In this document: one piece after another, positions 22,434-35,270 of the stretch
How the letters are laid out: every line of letters starts with the position of its first letter
Numbering within the stretch: the stretch's first letter is position 1
Assembly (NCBI GenBank): GCA_947044405.1
Contig: CAMRHE010000166.1
Location: 3,411,501-3,475,500, forward strand
DNA from: Leptodactylus fallax
Lineage: Eukaryota > Chordata > Amphibia > Anura > Leptodactylidae
DNA: 64,000 nt
Reading direction: 5' to 3'
Notes under the pieces: model-generated
Seen by the model: the letters and a program-made list of their open reading frames with translations, nothing else
Databases searched by the model: none
What the model was told of the DNA's origin: nothing
Translations under genes and position numbers: made by a program

Positions 22434-23575
22434 TATTTCAATCAGTTTTATTAGGATTTTTTAACGGGTCAAGTAACAACATACAATAAAGCGGTATCAT
22501 ATAGTCGGTTAGAGTGGCTACAAATCACAATAAACACATATTGAGCAGTATACTAATTCACAGAGTGATAGGTATAGATTTCTAAGAGTTAGAAAGTTTC
22601 AGGAATAAAGAACGAGAATCATGCATATATCAAACAACAAAAGATAACAGTAATATCAGGTATGATCTTCCATGTGTGACATATCCAGAGTTACGGCAGG
22701 TTTTTGTTAGCATTTAGTGTCCATGGGAGCCAGTTTTTTCGGAATTGGATATCTCCAAAAGCTCCGTGGGATAGGATCCTCTCGTATTGGTAAGTCAGTT
22801 CCACCATGTTCACCAGATCTTTTCTAGACGGGATAGTGTCCGATTTCCAATTGCGTAGAAGAGCCAGTGATGCAGATAATAAAACAAGGCCAATCATCAC
22901 TCTGTGAGGAGCTGGGAAAGAATCGATCTGTAAGAATAGCAGCGCCAAAGCTGGTGAAGGGGTTATACTGGATCCCACCAGAGAAGAAATCCACCTGAAG
23001 ACGTCTTGCCAGTACAGCACCACTCGCGGACATGTCCACAGTAGGTGGAATAGAGATCCTGCTCCCCCACATCCCCTCCAACAAGAGTTCGAGGTCTGCG
23101 GGTGCATTCGGTGAAGTCGTTCTGGAGTGTAGTACCAGTGGAGGAGAATTTTGACAGTGGTTTCGTAGTGGGTCGTACACCGGAAGGTCTTTTTTGTGAA
23201 GGCCATGGCTTTTTGCCATTGCGTGGCAGTATATTGTTGATGAAATTGCGTCTCCCAGCTGAGTAGTGGAGTGGATTTGACCAGATGATCTTTGGAGCCT
23301 ATAATATTATATATAGAGCTGAGGATTTTGGTGGTCGGATTGGGAATCTTGAGAAGGTCCAGCAGAGATTTATTATACGTAATTCGTGTGTTGTGGTTGG
23401 AGGTGAGAAAGTGTTTGACTCTTAAGTACGTAAAGAAGCTGTTGGAGGGTAGGGAGAAGGTGGATTGTAGAGACTGGAATGAGGACAATGAGTTTTCACC
23501 CCACACCTGTGAAACAGAGGTAATGCCTGATGCTTTCCAAATAGTTAGGTTGAGATCTGGGATTGCTAGTTCCAG
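22434..23575 (-). mobile_element. L1-like LINE, copy B, 5'-truncated
   Basis: Flanked by a perfect 20-bp duplication AAATTTGCTGTTCGATTTAT (22414-22433 and 23576-23595). On the minus strand it begins inside ORF2 and ends after an AATAAA-type signal with only a short A-rich tail. 1.14 kb, the usual result of incomplete reverse transcription. Related to copy D (35271-36166) in its C-terminal domain more than to copies A and C. Confidence 0.92.
22691..23575 (-). pseudogene. L1 ORF2 C-terminal domain, open but partial
   Basis: Open from the 5' truncation point (LELAIPDLNLTIWKASG) through to the stop at 22691 without a break. It contains the ORF2 C-terminal cysteine-histidine motif CWRGCGGAGSLFHLLWTCP, and ends with KNWLPWTLNAN. 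No endonuclease or reverse transcriptase remains, so it cannot move itself. The intact frame and perfect duplication suggest a fairly recent insertion. Confidence 0.87.
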
Positions 23576-23595
23576 AAATTTGCTGTTCGATTTAT

Positions 23596-24365
23596 AAGCC
23601 TTCTAAGGTCCAAAAAAACAAATAAAAATAAAGGGCAATTGAAAAATAATCCTAACATAAATATAATATGGTACATGGTAACATAACACCTACTTTGGGT
23701 GTTATGACTAATTGTGTGAAAAGCAGACATTTTAGAATTTAGAAAACTACAAATTTTGCTATATTACCAGATTCCCTAGTTTTTTTTAAAAATCACAGCC
23801 ATACATATGAACGTAAATTTACCACTAGCTTGAAGTACAATGGGGCAAATTTAAAATGCCTTGGACACTAGGTTTCTGGCATCCAGAGCATGAAAATCAC
23901 AATTTTTGTCTAATATTCCTGTTTTTTGTTTTTTTTTTACAGAAAAATTGTAAACTTTTTCCATTTATTTCCCCACACTCTATTTTTCAAAAATATGGGC
24001 AGGGAAGGGTGGGGATGAAGACAGGACAGGGACACCTTGGCCTGACAAATATATTATGAATTATGCCAGAAAACTGGTGCAAGTTTTAGCTCAAACCTAC
24101 ATTAGTTTCAGTTATAGGTTTCAGTTCCAACGTACATGACCTCCTGTATTGTACCTGAATTATTAAAAGTCCAGAGCTGTTGCAAAAAATGCAGCAGTCG
24201 CAACTGCTGCTTTTAAAAGTATAGCAAGTGAGTACTGTAGTTCATCCCCGTATGGTGAAACAACTGTGGTCGTGAATTCTCTGCCGAACTAAAGTTGAAT
24301 TTTAATTATTTTGAAAAGCTGGGTAACCCCTTTAATTTTGTTAATTGGTTGTATGTAACGTTTAA
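23596..24365. other. Intergenic, with a frog-type dispersed repeat
   Basis: At about 23820-24130 the phrase 'tatgccagaaaactgg' and the neighbouring 'ggtttcagtt' resemble 31540-31610 and 44140-44220. These are likely remnants of one old repeat family. No gene seen. Confidence 0.35.
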
Positions 24366-24372
24366 TAAGAAT

Positions 24373-24704
24373 AGCAGCACATGACCGTGTTTCAAACTCA
24401 GTCCGTGTGTTAGCCAGATTTACTGACTTCGTCCTGGGAGCGGGACTTCTAGCAGAATAATTATCTATGATCCTAGAAGTCCCTGCCTCCCAGCGACATA
24501 CTGTCCCGTACTGTAATTGATACCAATTACTGTCCTGTACTGACTTACTGTCCTGTACTGATATCAATTACAGTATGGGACAGTATGTCGCTGGGAGGCA
24601 GGGACTCCTAGCATCATAGATAACTAGGCACGAAGTTCAAGCCGGTAAATATGGCGAACACAGACCGAGTTTCATGGGTGAAACACGGTCGTGTGATGCT
24701 ACCC
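24373..24704. repeat. Long foldback MITE
   Basis: Two arms of about 150 bp in inverted orientation. The left includes 'cacatgaccgtgtttca' and 'atctatgatcctagaagtccctgcctcccagcgacatactgtccc'-type sequence; the right holds the complement (...gggacagtatgtcgctggg, ...acacggtcgtgtgatgct). The inner 65 bp match best. TAAGAAT flanks both ends (24366-24372 and 24705-24711), a possible short target duplication. No coding capacity. Confidence 0.7.
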
Positions 24705-24711
24705 TAAGAAT

Positions 24712-26355
24712 TTCCAACATAGTAGCAGAGCCACCATCCATATATAGTGATCTGAAAAGACTCTCATAACGTATCAGTCAGATTGTAATTCAGATAGGGT
24801 CTGACGATTGGAATTCTGAATTACTCAATACTGAAACCCACTCATTCTTGGGCTGAATGAAGTCCTTGCTAGTGAACCTGCACCAATGGAATCTAACTTC
24901 TGTTACCTCAAAACCTTTTTGGGAAAACACGGATTGTGATCTATCAATAGAATTTAACCATAGCTTGGGTTTCAGTAGGACGGAAGGGAGAGAAGGATCC
25001 ATAGAGCTAGTACCGATTTCCTTCTTCCGCTGATCTGATGCTGCAGCAGATATCCAGTGGAATCTGTTGTCTAGCAAATTATTCTGTTTGGGTTTGTGTG
25101 ACTGTTTTTGAAGATCCTGTAGTCATCATGGTTATTGTGTTTCTCTGCTCACCACTGTTATTGCTGGTCCTGTGTTTTCATTGTTATTGGTGTTCACCTG
25201 GATATCACCTGCCATTATTAATGCCTACCTCCAATTATAAAACTACTGTCCAAAAATGAAAAGTAGAGCTGAATATAAGAAATGTTGTAATAAATCTTAT
25301 TAAGGAATTATGTTTCCTCCTTAGCTTCACTCCGGCTATTTGCAGAATATAACAAAGGATCGCTAATGATGACCCTGGGAGTTCCGGCAACATCATGACC
25401 CCTGGGTCATGTGAGCCAAAGCAGCATTCGCTCCCCCAGATTCGCTCTCTTGCCTCCCCCCTTCCCTGATCTCACAGGTAATTATTTACCTGTGATATGG
25501 GGCTGGCTAACTGTAGTAAAGTAAAATAAGATATATTGCAAAGTTTTTTTGTTTTTTTTTATAGTTACCTGTAGTATTCATTTATGAAATGTTTTATAAT
25601 TGGAGGTATACCTTATAGCAGATCTGTCAAATTAACTTTACCTTATGTAAGAGTTTGTACTCCTAGTTGCTAAAACAGCATAAAAAAGTTGTCAAATGCT
25701 GTTGTCTGTTAAAAGCACTGAAATAAAACAGGGGACCGATAGTTTTAAGTCTGGTGTATTGATGAGGAGAGCGCACCCCCTGCCCTTCAGGCCAATGATT
25801 GATTGGATATGTTCATAGATAGCAAGAAGGTACCATCACGACACCTGAGGGGCAATCTCCTCATAAATACACATGACTCTGAGTTCACTGTATTATTTCA
25901 GTACCCCTGTTAGTCAAACCACACAAACAATTTAGTGCCATTTCATCTGTTAGCGTTTGGCCTGTACCTTACATAAGACTGCATATTAATCTCATAGATC
26001 CACTTTAATGAGGTAGTATTATCTTGCAACTTTTAACGGGGGGTGGACTGATGACACTAATAATGTTGAGCACTCAGCACTATTAATCGGTGTGCACTGG
26101 TGTCGCCGTTAAACTGTCTACGATTATCAAGACATGGGTGATTTTTCATCCCAAAACAGTACCACATCTGTACACAGGTTGCATATAATATTACAGTTTA
26201 ATCCCATTCTCTTTAGTAGAGCTAAGCTGCAACATCCCACTCAACCTGTTCAGAGATGTGTCACTGTTTCTAAAAAAAAAACAACCATGTTGTTTCTAAT
26301 CATGGACAACCCCTTTAAAAATAAAATATTTAAAAAGGAAAAGGATGAAACACTG
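24712..26355. other. No recognisable feature
   Basis: Mostly AT-rich, no domain-bearing open frame. Nothing supported up to the left target duplication of L1 copy C. Confidence 0.45.
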
Positions 26356-26371
26356 AAAGCCTATGTATTTT

Positions 26372-28969
26372 TTTTTATATAACTGTAATTTTATTGAAAA
26401 ATTTTTCATTAACAAGGAATAAAGAAAAAACAAAAAAACAATAATAATCAAACAAACAGGAAGCATTGAGGTAAATAGAGGCTATCCGCCTCCTCCCCCT
26501 TAAGCAATATGCATTTAAATTAAGCAGTGAACAAGGGAGGGGGGAATGGAGGGGTTAAGAAGACAAGGGTAGGACCAAAGGGAAGGGGGGGAGGGAAGGA
26601 GAGGACTAGAGATCAGAGACCCTGTGATGTACAATACATGTCCCAGGGTGCCCAAATAGCCCCAAAGGCTTCCCGTGAATTATGTAGGCCAGCAGTCAGG
26701 TATTCAAGACTCCTCACATTCTTCATTCTAGCCACAAGCTCAAGACTAGATGGGGGACTCACCTTCTTCCAGTTTCTAGCTATGAGAGTTTTAGCTGCAG
26801 TACAAAGATGCAAGAAAAGCCTGGATGACTTATTGCTCAGGTGTCTGGGGGGAAGGTTCAGGAGATAAAGAAGAGGTTCAAGAGGAACCTCTTGCAAAAA
26901 GAGAGCAGTCGTCAGAGTCCTGACCTCCCTCCAAAAACCGAGGATGAGAGGGCACGTCCAAAAGATATGGTGCAGGGTACCCACCGCAGCTCCACAGCGC
27001 CAGCACCATGGGGGAACTAATGGGTTTAAAGTATGAAGGAGAGCCGGAGTATGATACCAATGCATCAACAGCTTATACTGCGCTTCCCTAAACGTAAAGC
27101 ACTGAGATGATTTCTGGGCCCGAGACCATACAATCCGCCACTGCTCCTGGGAGATGGGTTTACCCACCGCCTCCTCCCATTTAAGCGTATAGCGATGATT
27201 AACAGGAGAACCTGTAGTTTGTGAGTTAAGAAGTTGGTAAATAGAGGATATAAAGCCCCTAGTGGACGTGCCTGCACGGCAAATCTTTTCAAAAGCGGTG
27301 GGGAGTGACACCTTAAGAGACCCATGGAGGGAGCGGACAAAGTGAACCACCTGCAAGTAATGGAACCATTCAGTACCTGGCAGGTTTTGATTAGCTGTAA
27401 GATGAGCAAAGGACCTGAGTTCCAAGGTTCCAGGGTCAACCATATCAGCAATCCGGTAAAGGCCAGCTTCAGACCACACTTTAGTCATGGCAGAAGTCAG
27501 GCTCTCCGGGAGAAGGGGGTTGTATAGTATGGAGACCATAGATGAGCGCGGGGACATCAGGGAGAATCTAGCACAACAGGTAGACCAGATAGATCTAGTA
27601 AACCGAATGGGGCCCAACAGGTACGAGGCAGGGGGGGTGGGGGGGGAGCTGACCCACAGAAGCGCGTTAGGATGCATGGGTGCCAGCCATAGCTTCTCTA
27701 TCTGCACCCATCTGGTGTATGCTGGCATAGCCGCCCAGAATGGGATATGGCGTAAGTGGGCCGCCCAGTAATAATGTAACAAATGTGGGACAGCCATACC
27801 CCCAGACCCCCTATCCGCCAGCATAACAGATGTAGGTATTCGGTGTCGTTTTGCTTTCCAGATAAACTGGAAGATAGCTTTCTGTAGGTTCCGTAATTCT
27901 CCCCAAGGTATCGCGACCGGGAGCGTCTCGAAAAAATACAGTAGCTTCGGGAGGAGAGTCATCTTGACCGCAGCAATTCTCCCCAAAAGGGAGATAGGCA
28001 AGGGTTGCCATTTGTCCAATAGGGCTCTTAGCTCACAAAACAACCGCGGGTAGTTTGCCGAGTAGAGGGTCGCATAGGAGGTGGATATATGGACTCCCAG
28101 GTAGCGGATAGAGGACTCCCGCCACTGGAAATCGTAATTACTTCGGAGGAGAAGGAGAAGGTCCCGTGGGATGTTAAGTGGGAGTGCCTCAGTCTTCGCG
28201 GGGTTCACCTTATACCCTGAGAGATCACCATAGGTCTCCAGCGAGCGCAGCAAGTTTGGAAGGGTAGTATGAGGGGAAGTGAGAGTGAGGAGTACATCGT
28301 CCGCGAAGAGAGATACCTTAAATTCCTTATCTTGGACCATGATCCCCTTGATATTAGGGTCTCGCCTAATCTTGGCCGCTAGCGGTTCAATGCAGAGGGC
28401 AAATATGATGGGTGACAGGGGGCAACCCTGCCTAGTGCCATTTCGAATAGGGAAGGAGGGCGAAGATGCATGGGGAAGCGTAATTGCTGCTGAGGGTAAG
28501 GAGTAAAGGGCCTGGATAGCTGTGAGAAACGGTCCCGTAAGCCCGAACGCCTTAAGCGTAGTATGCATAAACGACCAATTTATGCAGTCAAAAGCCTTTT
28601 CAGCGTCCAGGCTCAAGAGAAGGGCCGGGGTAGAATAATGATTGGCCACCTCCACCAAATCCACAGTCCTCCTGGTGTTGTCACCACCCTGACGACAGGG
28701 GATGAATCCCACCTGGTCCTTATGGACAAGCAGAGGGAGCCAAGCATTCAGTCTATTGGCTAAGAGTTTGGTGAAAAGTTTCAGGTCCGTGTTCAGCAAA
28801 GCAATCGGTCGGTAGTTAGCACAATCCTGCAAGTCCTTACCCGGTTTAGGGACCAATGTGAGTAGTGAAGAGAGCATAGTCGGGGGTATAGGGGAACCTG
28901 AAAGGAAGGAATTGAAGAGGGACAATAGACGAGCAGAGAGTTCACCCTGGAAAACCTTATAATAATTGT
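26372..28969 (-). mobile_element. L1-like LINE, copy C, 5'-truncated
   Basis: Perfect 16-bp duplication AAAGCCTATGTATTTT at 26356-26371 and 28970-28985. On the minus strand it begins in the reverse transcriptase of ORF2 and ends in AATAAA (complement of 26390-26395) followed by a short A-rich tail. 2.6 kb. Same subfamily as copy A by protein similarity. Confidence 0.94.
26613..28969 (-). pseudogene. L1 ORF2 from reverse transcriptase to C-terminus, open
   Basis: An unbroken frame of about 785 codons from the truncation point (NYYKVFQGELSARLL) to the stop at 26613. Counting from the first Met (28923-28925): NYRPIALLN at 38-46, D107 in SLDAEKAFD, GTRQGCPLSP near 163-172, catalytic FADD at 207-210, the thumb region with LLGRIAAVKMTLLPKLLY, and the C-terminal CWRC..H..C zinc knuckle at 641-658. 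The endonuclease domain and ORF1 are missing. It is not a functional gene, but the intact frame suggests a young insertion. Confidence 0.9.
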
Positions 28970-29069
28970 AAAGCCTATGTATTTTATTACTACAGGCTGC
29001 AACCTAGTGAGGTTAATTTCTTTTTAATACATTACATCTTCCCACCTAAAGTTGTCTAATCTTAGCTGA

Positions 29070-29320
29070 CATTAAGACGGTACTCCACATAGCGTAAACG
29101 CCGCAATTCTCCCGCTACGTTTTACAGTACCTGCAAAGTGGATGGGATTCTCGCTAATCCCATCCACATTTTGCAGAAAAATATCCACCGCAAACATGCT
29201 GCAATTTACAAGAAAGCAGCATGTGTGAAAAGCACTGTGGGAAAAACCACTATGTGTTTCTGCTGTGGTTTTTCTTGCACCCCTTTTTGGCAGCGGTTCA
29301 CTACGTGGGGCCTTAGCCTA
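29070..29320. repeat. Palindromic MITE, 'GGCCCC' family
   Basis: Left part ACTCCACATAGCGTAAACGCCG, interior 'tgcaaagtggatgggattc' and 'gcagcatgtgtgaaaagcactg', right end CTACGTGGGGCCTTAGCC. The left terminal GGCCCC is degraded. Confidence 0.6.
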
Positions 29321-29324
29321 AAAG

Positions 29325-32300
29325 AGTTTACGAGACTTTAAAAATTGTTGGCCATCCTTAAGAGTGTCCATCAATATGAGTTTGGCAAGGTCTAACTCCC
29401 AGCATCCCTGTTGATTATCTGATTGAAGAACTTGTGGTGCTCGGTTGAGCACTGTGCGGAGTTTATCTGAAGTGTACCTTGTACTAGAGCTTACTGAAGC
29501 CCAGTCCCTTTCAAGTGAATGGGGCTGAAGTATGTGTAGTACTATACAGTACAATGTACAATACGGGGATATGGGTGGAAATGATAGGCCACAGTGGTCT
29601 CCTGAGTACGGTGGCCCCTTCAATCAATTGACCACCAAGAGTGCCAGAACGTGAACCCCTACCAATCTAATATTGATGGCCTATTCTGAGAGTAGCCCAT
29701 CAAATGTAAAGTCTCAAAAAACTATTGCCATGTCATACATTAATTTTTGTATTCTACTGGGGAAAAAAAACGTAAATATACTCTTTGTTTATAGGTTTTT
29801 ATGAGAAATTTGGAAAATAATATTTTCTTTGTTGCTAGGGTGTACTGTAACAATTTTTATTTGGTATATTATTCCAATACCTGCAAAAATCCATCTCTGT
29901 TTCTTATCTATACCTGTCATTACACTAGAAAAAATGGAATATATCCACTTGTTCCTGGACAGTCATACTAAACTGAAAATACGATACTTCTTATGTAGCT
30001 TCCAATTTAACGGAACAAATTAATAAATTTAGTGACTACCTTTGTCTGCATTTACTTAGATATTTAGTTCAGCTATATTCAGTTTTATTATTTAAGAGGT
30101 AAAGCTTTTCTTTGTTACCGTTATCGGGATAGACTTTGGCTAGTAGTTACAGAAAAAGTGCAGCGTCTAACATTTCATGTGAGGAGAGAACTGTCATTCT
30201 ACCTTGCAGCTACTATGGAATTTCTGCTATACTTGCAAATTCGCTTGTATATTTGTTTGCCATTAAGAATGATGCACTGCAAATACAACTTTCAACTCTC
30301 ATTCAACTGTAATCCTAAGTGTTAACAGAAAATAATTTTTATTTACCAGGCTTGTAAATTCTGTATCTGAGTACAGTTTAGTCAAGCGTATGATAAATTA
30401 TTTATCTAATACAATTATTAGACAGAATTTGTGAACTTTTGAAAGGGGGCTTAGAGCTTTAAACAGGATATAACAATAGCAGAAATGATGTAGAGCGTTC
30501 CAATGTTTAGTCTAATAGTCCAGGCCTAAGAACAGTTTAAAGTGTTACTGTTTTGTGCCAGCATCTAAGACCTGAGCCATTTTAAAAGCTCCAACACAAA
30601 TATCAGTGTAGTTTTGGCAATCACTGAGCACTCAGCATCCTCTCAATTTCACTTTGCACCTGTCAAATACTGTACTCCATTTTTCCCCTTCATGGCTACA
30701 GCGAGGATCCCCTCTGCTTAACAGCTCTGACGGTCATGTGACTTGTGTGCTGAGCGATTTGCTGTGTATAGAGCTGTGGTTGCAAAGTATAATAGTGAGA
30801 GTGCATAGCAAAACCCAGATATTTAACTGATGGTATGCATATGGACAGACTTGCATACATTAGTAAGGTGCGGAATAATTTCTATCTACAGAGCTCTGTG
30901 TATTATATTCCATCAAGCTGGCTGTAGTATTTTTCAGTCTCTCTCTTTCATCCACTCTTTTTCTTTCTCCGTTTTTCCATTCTACATCTGCTTTATATAT
31001 TTTCTATTTCTGATAGTTTCTATGGCCATGCAATATTCTCTATACTGTATTCGATGGGGAAGGGGAATGTGGAAGATTTATTACGACTTTTCGTACGCCA
31101 ATCTTAATAAAGACCCTGATTGGCGCAAGGCACTCTTGAATTATCAAGAGGCTCTGGCCTCTTAATAAGCCAGTTACACTCCCATGTGCCAGAATGAAAA
31201 TATACGCCAGTCAGGAGCTGGCATAGATTTGCTGTATAATTCAGAAAATTGGAATGAGTTATAATAAATATGTTAGACCGAGGCATTCCTGGCTTTTTCT
31301 GGTCTACCCGCACTCATGGAAAGTGGCCTTATGCCAAAGATGCGCCACATTATCATTCTTCTACACTAGTGGGCCTCATTTATCAATTCTGCCAGCTTTC
31401 ATTTTTCCACACTTGAACTCTGTTTGCTATGGGTAACTTGGACTGTTTAGACTGTTTTGCTAAATGGGGGAATTTACTAAAATAAGCTTGGCAGAGATCA
31501 AGACTGGACAATTGGAGACACCTCAGCCAAGCAAATTTGCCATAACTCATGCCAGAAAACTGGCATGCGTTATATCTGACATAGATTTCAGTTTTGAGGC
31601 TTGGGTTCTCAGAGCCTCTTAATAATTGAGGCGATCTTAGTTTTTTTTTTTTTTACTCAGAACATATAACATATACTTTCAATATTCATACTGGACACTA
31701 GAACGCACACAGTAAGTTGATATTTCTTATTGTTTGCAGCTCACTTGTTAGCTTTGATCTGTAGACTAGGTTAGTGTCAGCAAAGAACTGGGAATTTAGT
31801 GGGGTGCCATTGAGTTGCCATGGCACCCACCCCTCAGTGCCACCTGTCAACCTCAGTGTTCCCTGCCCCCCTAAATTATGCCCCGTATATTAAATAGGTC
31901 TTCCACCTTTGTAATGTTGATGGCCTATCCTTAGTGGCACAAGGGCACTGCTGTGATGTGTCATGTACATCTGGCAGGGTCGTTGATCAGAAAGGTAACT
32001 GCTGAACTCATGCTGCACTCATTTTAATAAATCTTCCCCGTCGTGTATCTGGAACCTTGGAAGCCATGTTAAAAAAACAAAAAACAAAACACACACACAG
32101 CATTTCTCCACACAGGATACACCTATACACATAGAAAGTCTACTGTATTACATATTGTGCATATACACACAAATAGCTCTGCTGCACACACACGGGAGTC
32201 CTTTTCATTACAGTAATTTCACCTTCATTTTACCCTCCTGCCTGCACCGATCACACAGTCTTGGTCAGAGGCAAGGAAAGCACTGCACAGATCTCTCATA

Positions 32301-34038
32301 GATTGGGTGAAGCACTTAAGCACTGCTTTACTACATCATTAAGAAAACACGTTTTCCCCCGTCACAAAAACACTGGGGCAGATAAACGTAAACTGTTGAC
32401 ATTATAGTTAGACTAGAGTCTAATGCTGTTTGAAAATCTGGTGTACTTTTAGACTGTCAAGTCTAATTTTATACCCCTTATTAGTTAGCAATGTCAGACA
32501 CTAAAATGTGGTACAATGTCAGACATTTTGGCACTCAGAGTTTAACTTATGTGGCCTGAACACATATCATACAAGGTACACCAACTGTTGTCTAAAACAC
32601 ATAAGATGAGTTGTAAAGCATGTTTTATGGCACAAATTACACCAGATGCTGGTACATTTTTATTAGTTTATTTGCCTCTCAACCTATTCTCAAGGTATAT
32701 TATTTGTTATTGGCCATATTCTAATACACGTTCTACTCTTTTCTTTATGCAGCACATCTCCTTTTCTAACAGCATCAATCCCACCTGTCTGTGCTCACCA
32801 GAAAATACATCTGTTCCTTTTTACAGTAATAGTGAAGCTTAGTCATGGTGACTGGTAGCAAAAAAAAATGAACTTCCCTCTGATTTAAAGGCTAAAACCG
32901 TTGCCATATGTGTAGACCTAGTCCATAGCACTATCATTGCCTATTTAATGATGACATTGTGGCTACAACTGTCTGGGTGACCACCACCCAGACGCATGAT
33001 GGGACTCAATGCTGTGTCTATAGATGTGAAACTATACAGGTGTGAACCTAGCGTCAGTAATAAGTTGTGAAAAAAAAAGTGAAATAAGTTATGTCCAATT
33101 ATTTAGTATTTTATCTTTATAGTAGTTTAACTTTAACGAGCAAATCACCATGAAAGAAAATATCTACTCCACAAAACAAGTCTCTGAGTATCTGATTTTA
33201 GTATCCAGAATCCCATATGGTTGTTATAATCAAAAACAGCTTATTATGTAAACTTAGCCAATGTGCTGTCACTGTCTTCTTTCCACTAAATATTATGGTT
33301 CTGTTTTCCTTCTCTATGCCCCTTTGCCAGGGTTCCATAGCATTACAGCTCATAACATATTGTGTAGCCCAATAGCATTAGTATAGTACTGCATCAATTT
33401 TACTCTCTCTTTACTTTGATATTTGTAGATCCGTAAATATACAGCCTTTCTATTACCCTACTCGTCCTCTCCATTCTGTCAATGATCTTAGACTGTGTCC
33501 TCTGTTATAACATCTCATACCCATCTCTAAGACTTTTCTCAAGCTGCACCAGAATGCTGGAATTCTCTAAAATTCTCTACTACAGATAATAAGATTAATA
33601 CCCAACTAATGCTCATACAGCTGCATACAGCTGAGGGGCTCATACAGCTGCATTTATATGATCTCTTACCTCTTGTTTCTTCCCTATTTCTTCATAGTTT
33701 GTAAGCCCTCACTCCTATTGTTTGATATGTTAATTGTTTTGTTAGGCTTTGTTTTGATTAAATGGCATAGACAGCACATGGAATACATTCATGTGCCACC
33801 CATGACTTCATGGCCCACTGTTGTCAGTGAGCCTGGGCCGTAAAACGGACAGGTATAGGACCTTGTTCTGAGTTTTGCCCTAGGCTCATGGCTGCATACA
33901 CGGGCCTGTGATAATACACAGGCGTGTGTATCCAGCCAAAATATAAATGGGCACTCTGCTGTCTTGTGCATGGATCCTTACACTGTAATGTTTGATATAG
34001 TCTGATCATATACCCTTTAATTTGAATATGTGGGTGTT
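29325..34038. other. Long intergenic stretch with old dispersed repeats
   Basis: No gene recognised over 4.7 kb. Decayed repeat traces: 29610-29700 ('aacccctaccaatctaatattgatggcctattctgag') resembles the element at 54749-55024, and so does 31905-31935. At 31364-31650 a 'cctcatttatcaa ... catgccagaaaactggcatg ... agatttcagttttgag' segment is shared with 24060-24120 and 44140-44250. A short CA run sits at about 32087-32100. Open frames are short and without domains. Confidence 0.4.
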
Positions 34039-34476
34039 TGTGAGAAGGTGACGGGTAAGGTTCTGGAAGGTCGTCATGTCTCCCCCAGATTCCTCACTAA
34101 TGTATGGTAATTGGGTTTACAATACAGATAAACTGTAACAAAACCTCAGCTGTGAGAAGTGTTTTTTTCTGTTGGTATTTAACAAGTTCTTGTTCTAATA
34201 GGGAGGGGCCCTTAAGCACAGGTGGAAGCTTGGCCTCGTTAAAGGCCTATAAAAGGTTGTAAAGTCCTCATTCCTGAGCAGTTCCTGGGGAGAGAGGAGG
34301 AGCCGGGTTCTGTCCAAGCTTGTCAAGACTGGTGAGACTCCAGTGTGATCTGCTGCCGCTGTTTGGATGTTTTTGCCCTCTATGTAGACCGTGGGGCTGA
34401 AGCAAGCCACCCGTACACTTAGGGTATTTTCTGTGTTTAGTTAGAAGCTCAGACGAGTTCTGTTGTTGTTTCATCT
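34039..34476 (+). other. Possible LTR or promoter-bearing repeat fragment
   Basis: A block starting TGTGAGAAGGTGACGGG with a good TATA box TATAAAAG at 34248-34255 and a more GC-rich downstream part resembles the U3-R part of an LTR. It abuts the truncated Tc1 at about 34478. No internal retroviral-type genes, primer-binding site or second LTR are present, so the assignment is weak. Confidence 0.25.
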
Positions 34477-34477
34477 G

Positions 34478-35038
34478 GTCTTGGTAGATTTGCAGTGGTC
34501 TGATATTCCTTCCATTTCAATATGATCGCTTGCACGGTGTTCCTTGGGATGTTTAAAGTTTGGGAAATCTTTTTGTATCCAAATCCGGCTTTAAACTTCT
34601 CCACAACAGTATCACAGACCTGCCTGGTGTGTTCCTTGGTCTTCATGATGCTCTCTGCGCTTTAAACAGAACCCTGAGACTATCACAGAGCAGGTGCATT
34701 TATACGGAGACTTGATTACTCACAGGTGGATTATATTTATCATCATCAGTAATTTAGGACAACATTGGATCATTCAGAGATCCTCACTGAACTTCTGGAG
34801 TGAGTTTGCTGCACTGAAAATAAAGGGGCTGAATAATATTGCACGCCCCACTTTTCAGTTTTTTATTTTTTACAAAAGTTTAAAATAACCTATAAATTTC
34901 GTTCCACTTCACAATTGTGTCCCACTTGTTGTTGATTCTGCACCAAAAAATTTAAATTTTATATCTTTATGTTTGAAGCCTGAAATGTGGCAAAAGGTTG
35001 AAAAGTTCAAGGGGGCCAAATACTTTCGCAAGGCACTG
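34478..35038 (-). mobile_element. Tc1 family B, truncated copy
   Basis: On the minus strand the element begins CAGTGCCTTGCGAAAGTATT at 35038 (TA at 35039-35040), runs through the terminal repeat and encodes the first ~56 transposase residues (MKTKEHTRQVCDTVVEKFKAG to NLPRP), ending abruptly at about 34478. The catalytic part and the other terminal repeat are missing. The left break is ragged, not a terminal repeat, so this is a deletion derivative. Confidence 0.85.
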
Positions 35039-35270
35039 TAGGTGGTCATAAATGAGCCTATGTTTAAAGTAGCACAGTTGTGCTAAAAAGTTTACATACC
35101 CTAGCAGATTTTTTGTTTTTTTGGCCTTTTTTCAGAAAATATGAATGATAACACAAAAACTTTTTCTCCACTCATGGTTAGTGGTTGGTTGAAGCCATTT
35201 ATTGTCAAACTTCTGTGTTTTCTCTTTTTAAATCATAATGACAACCAAAAACATCAAAATGACCCTGTTC

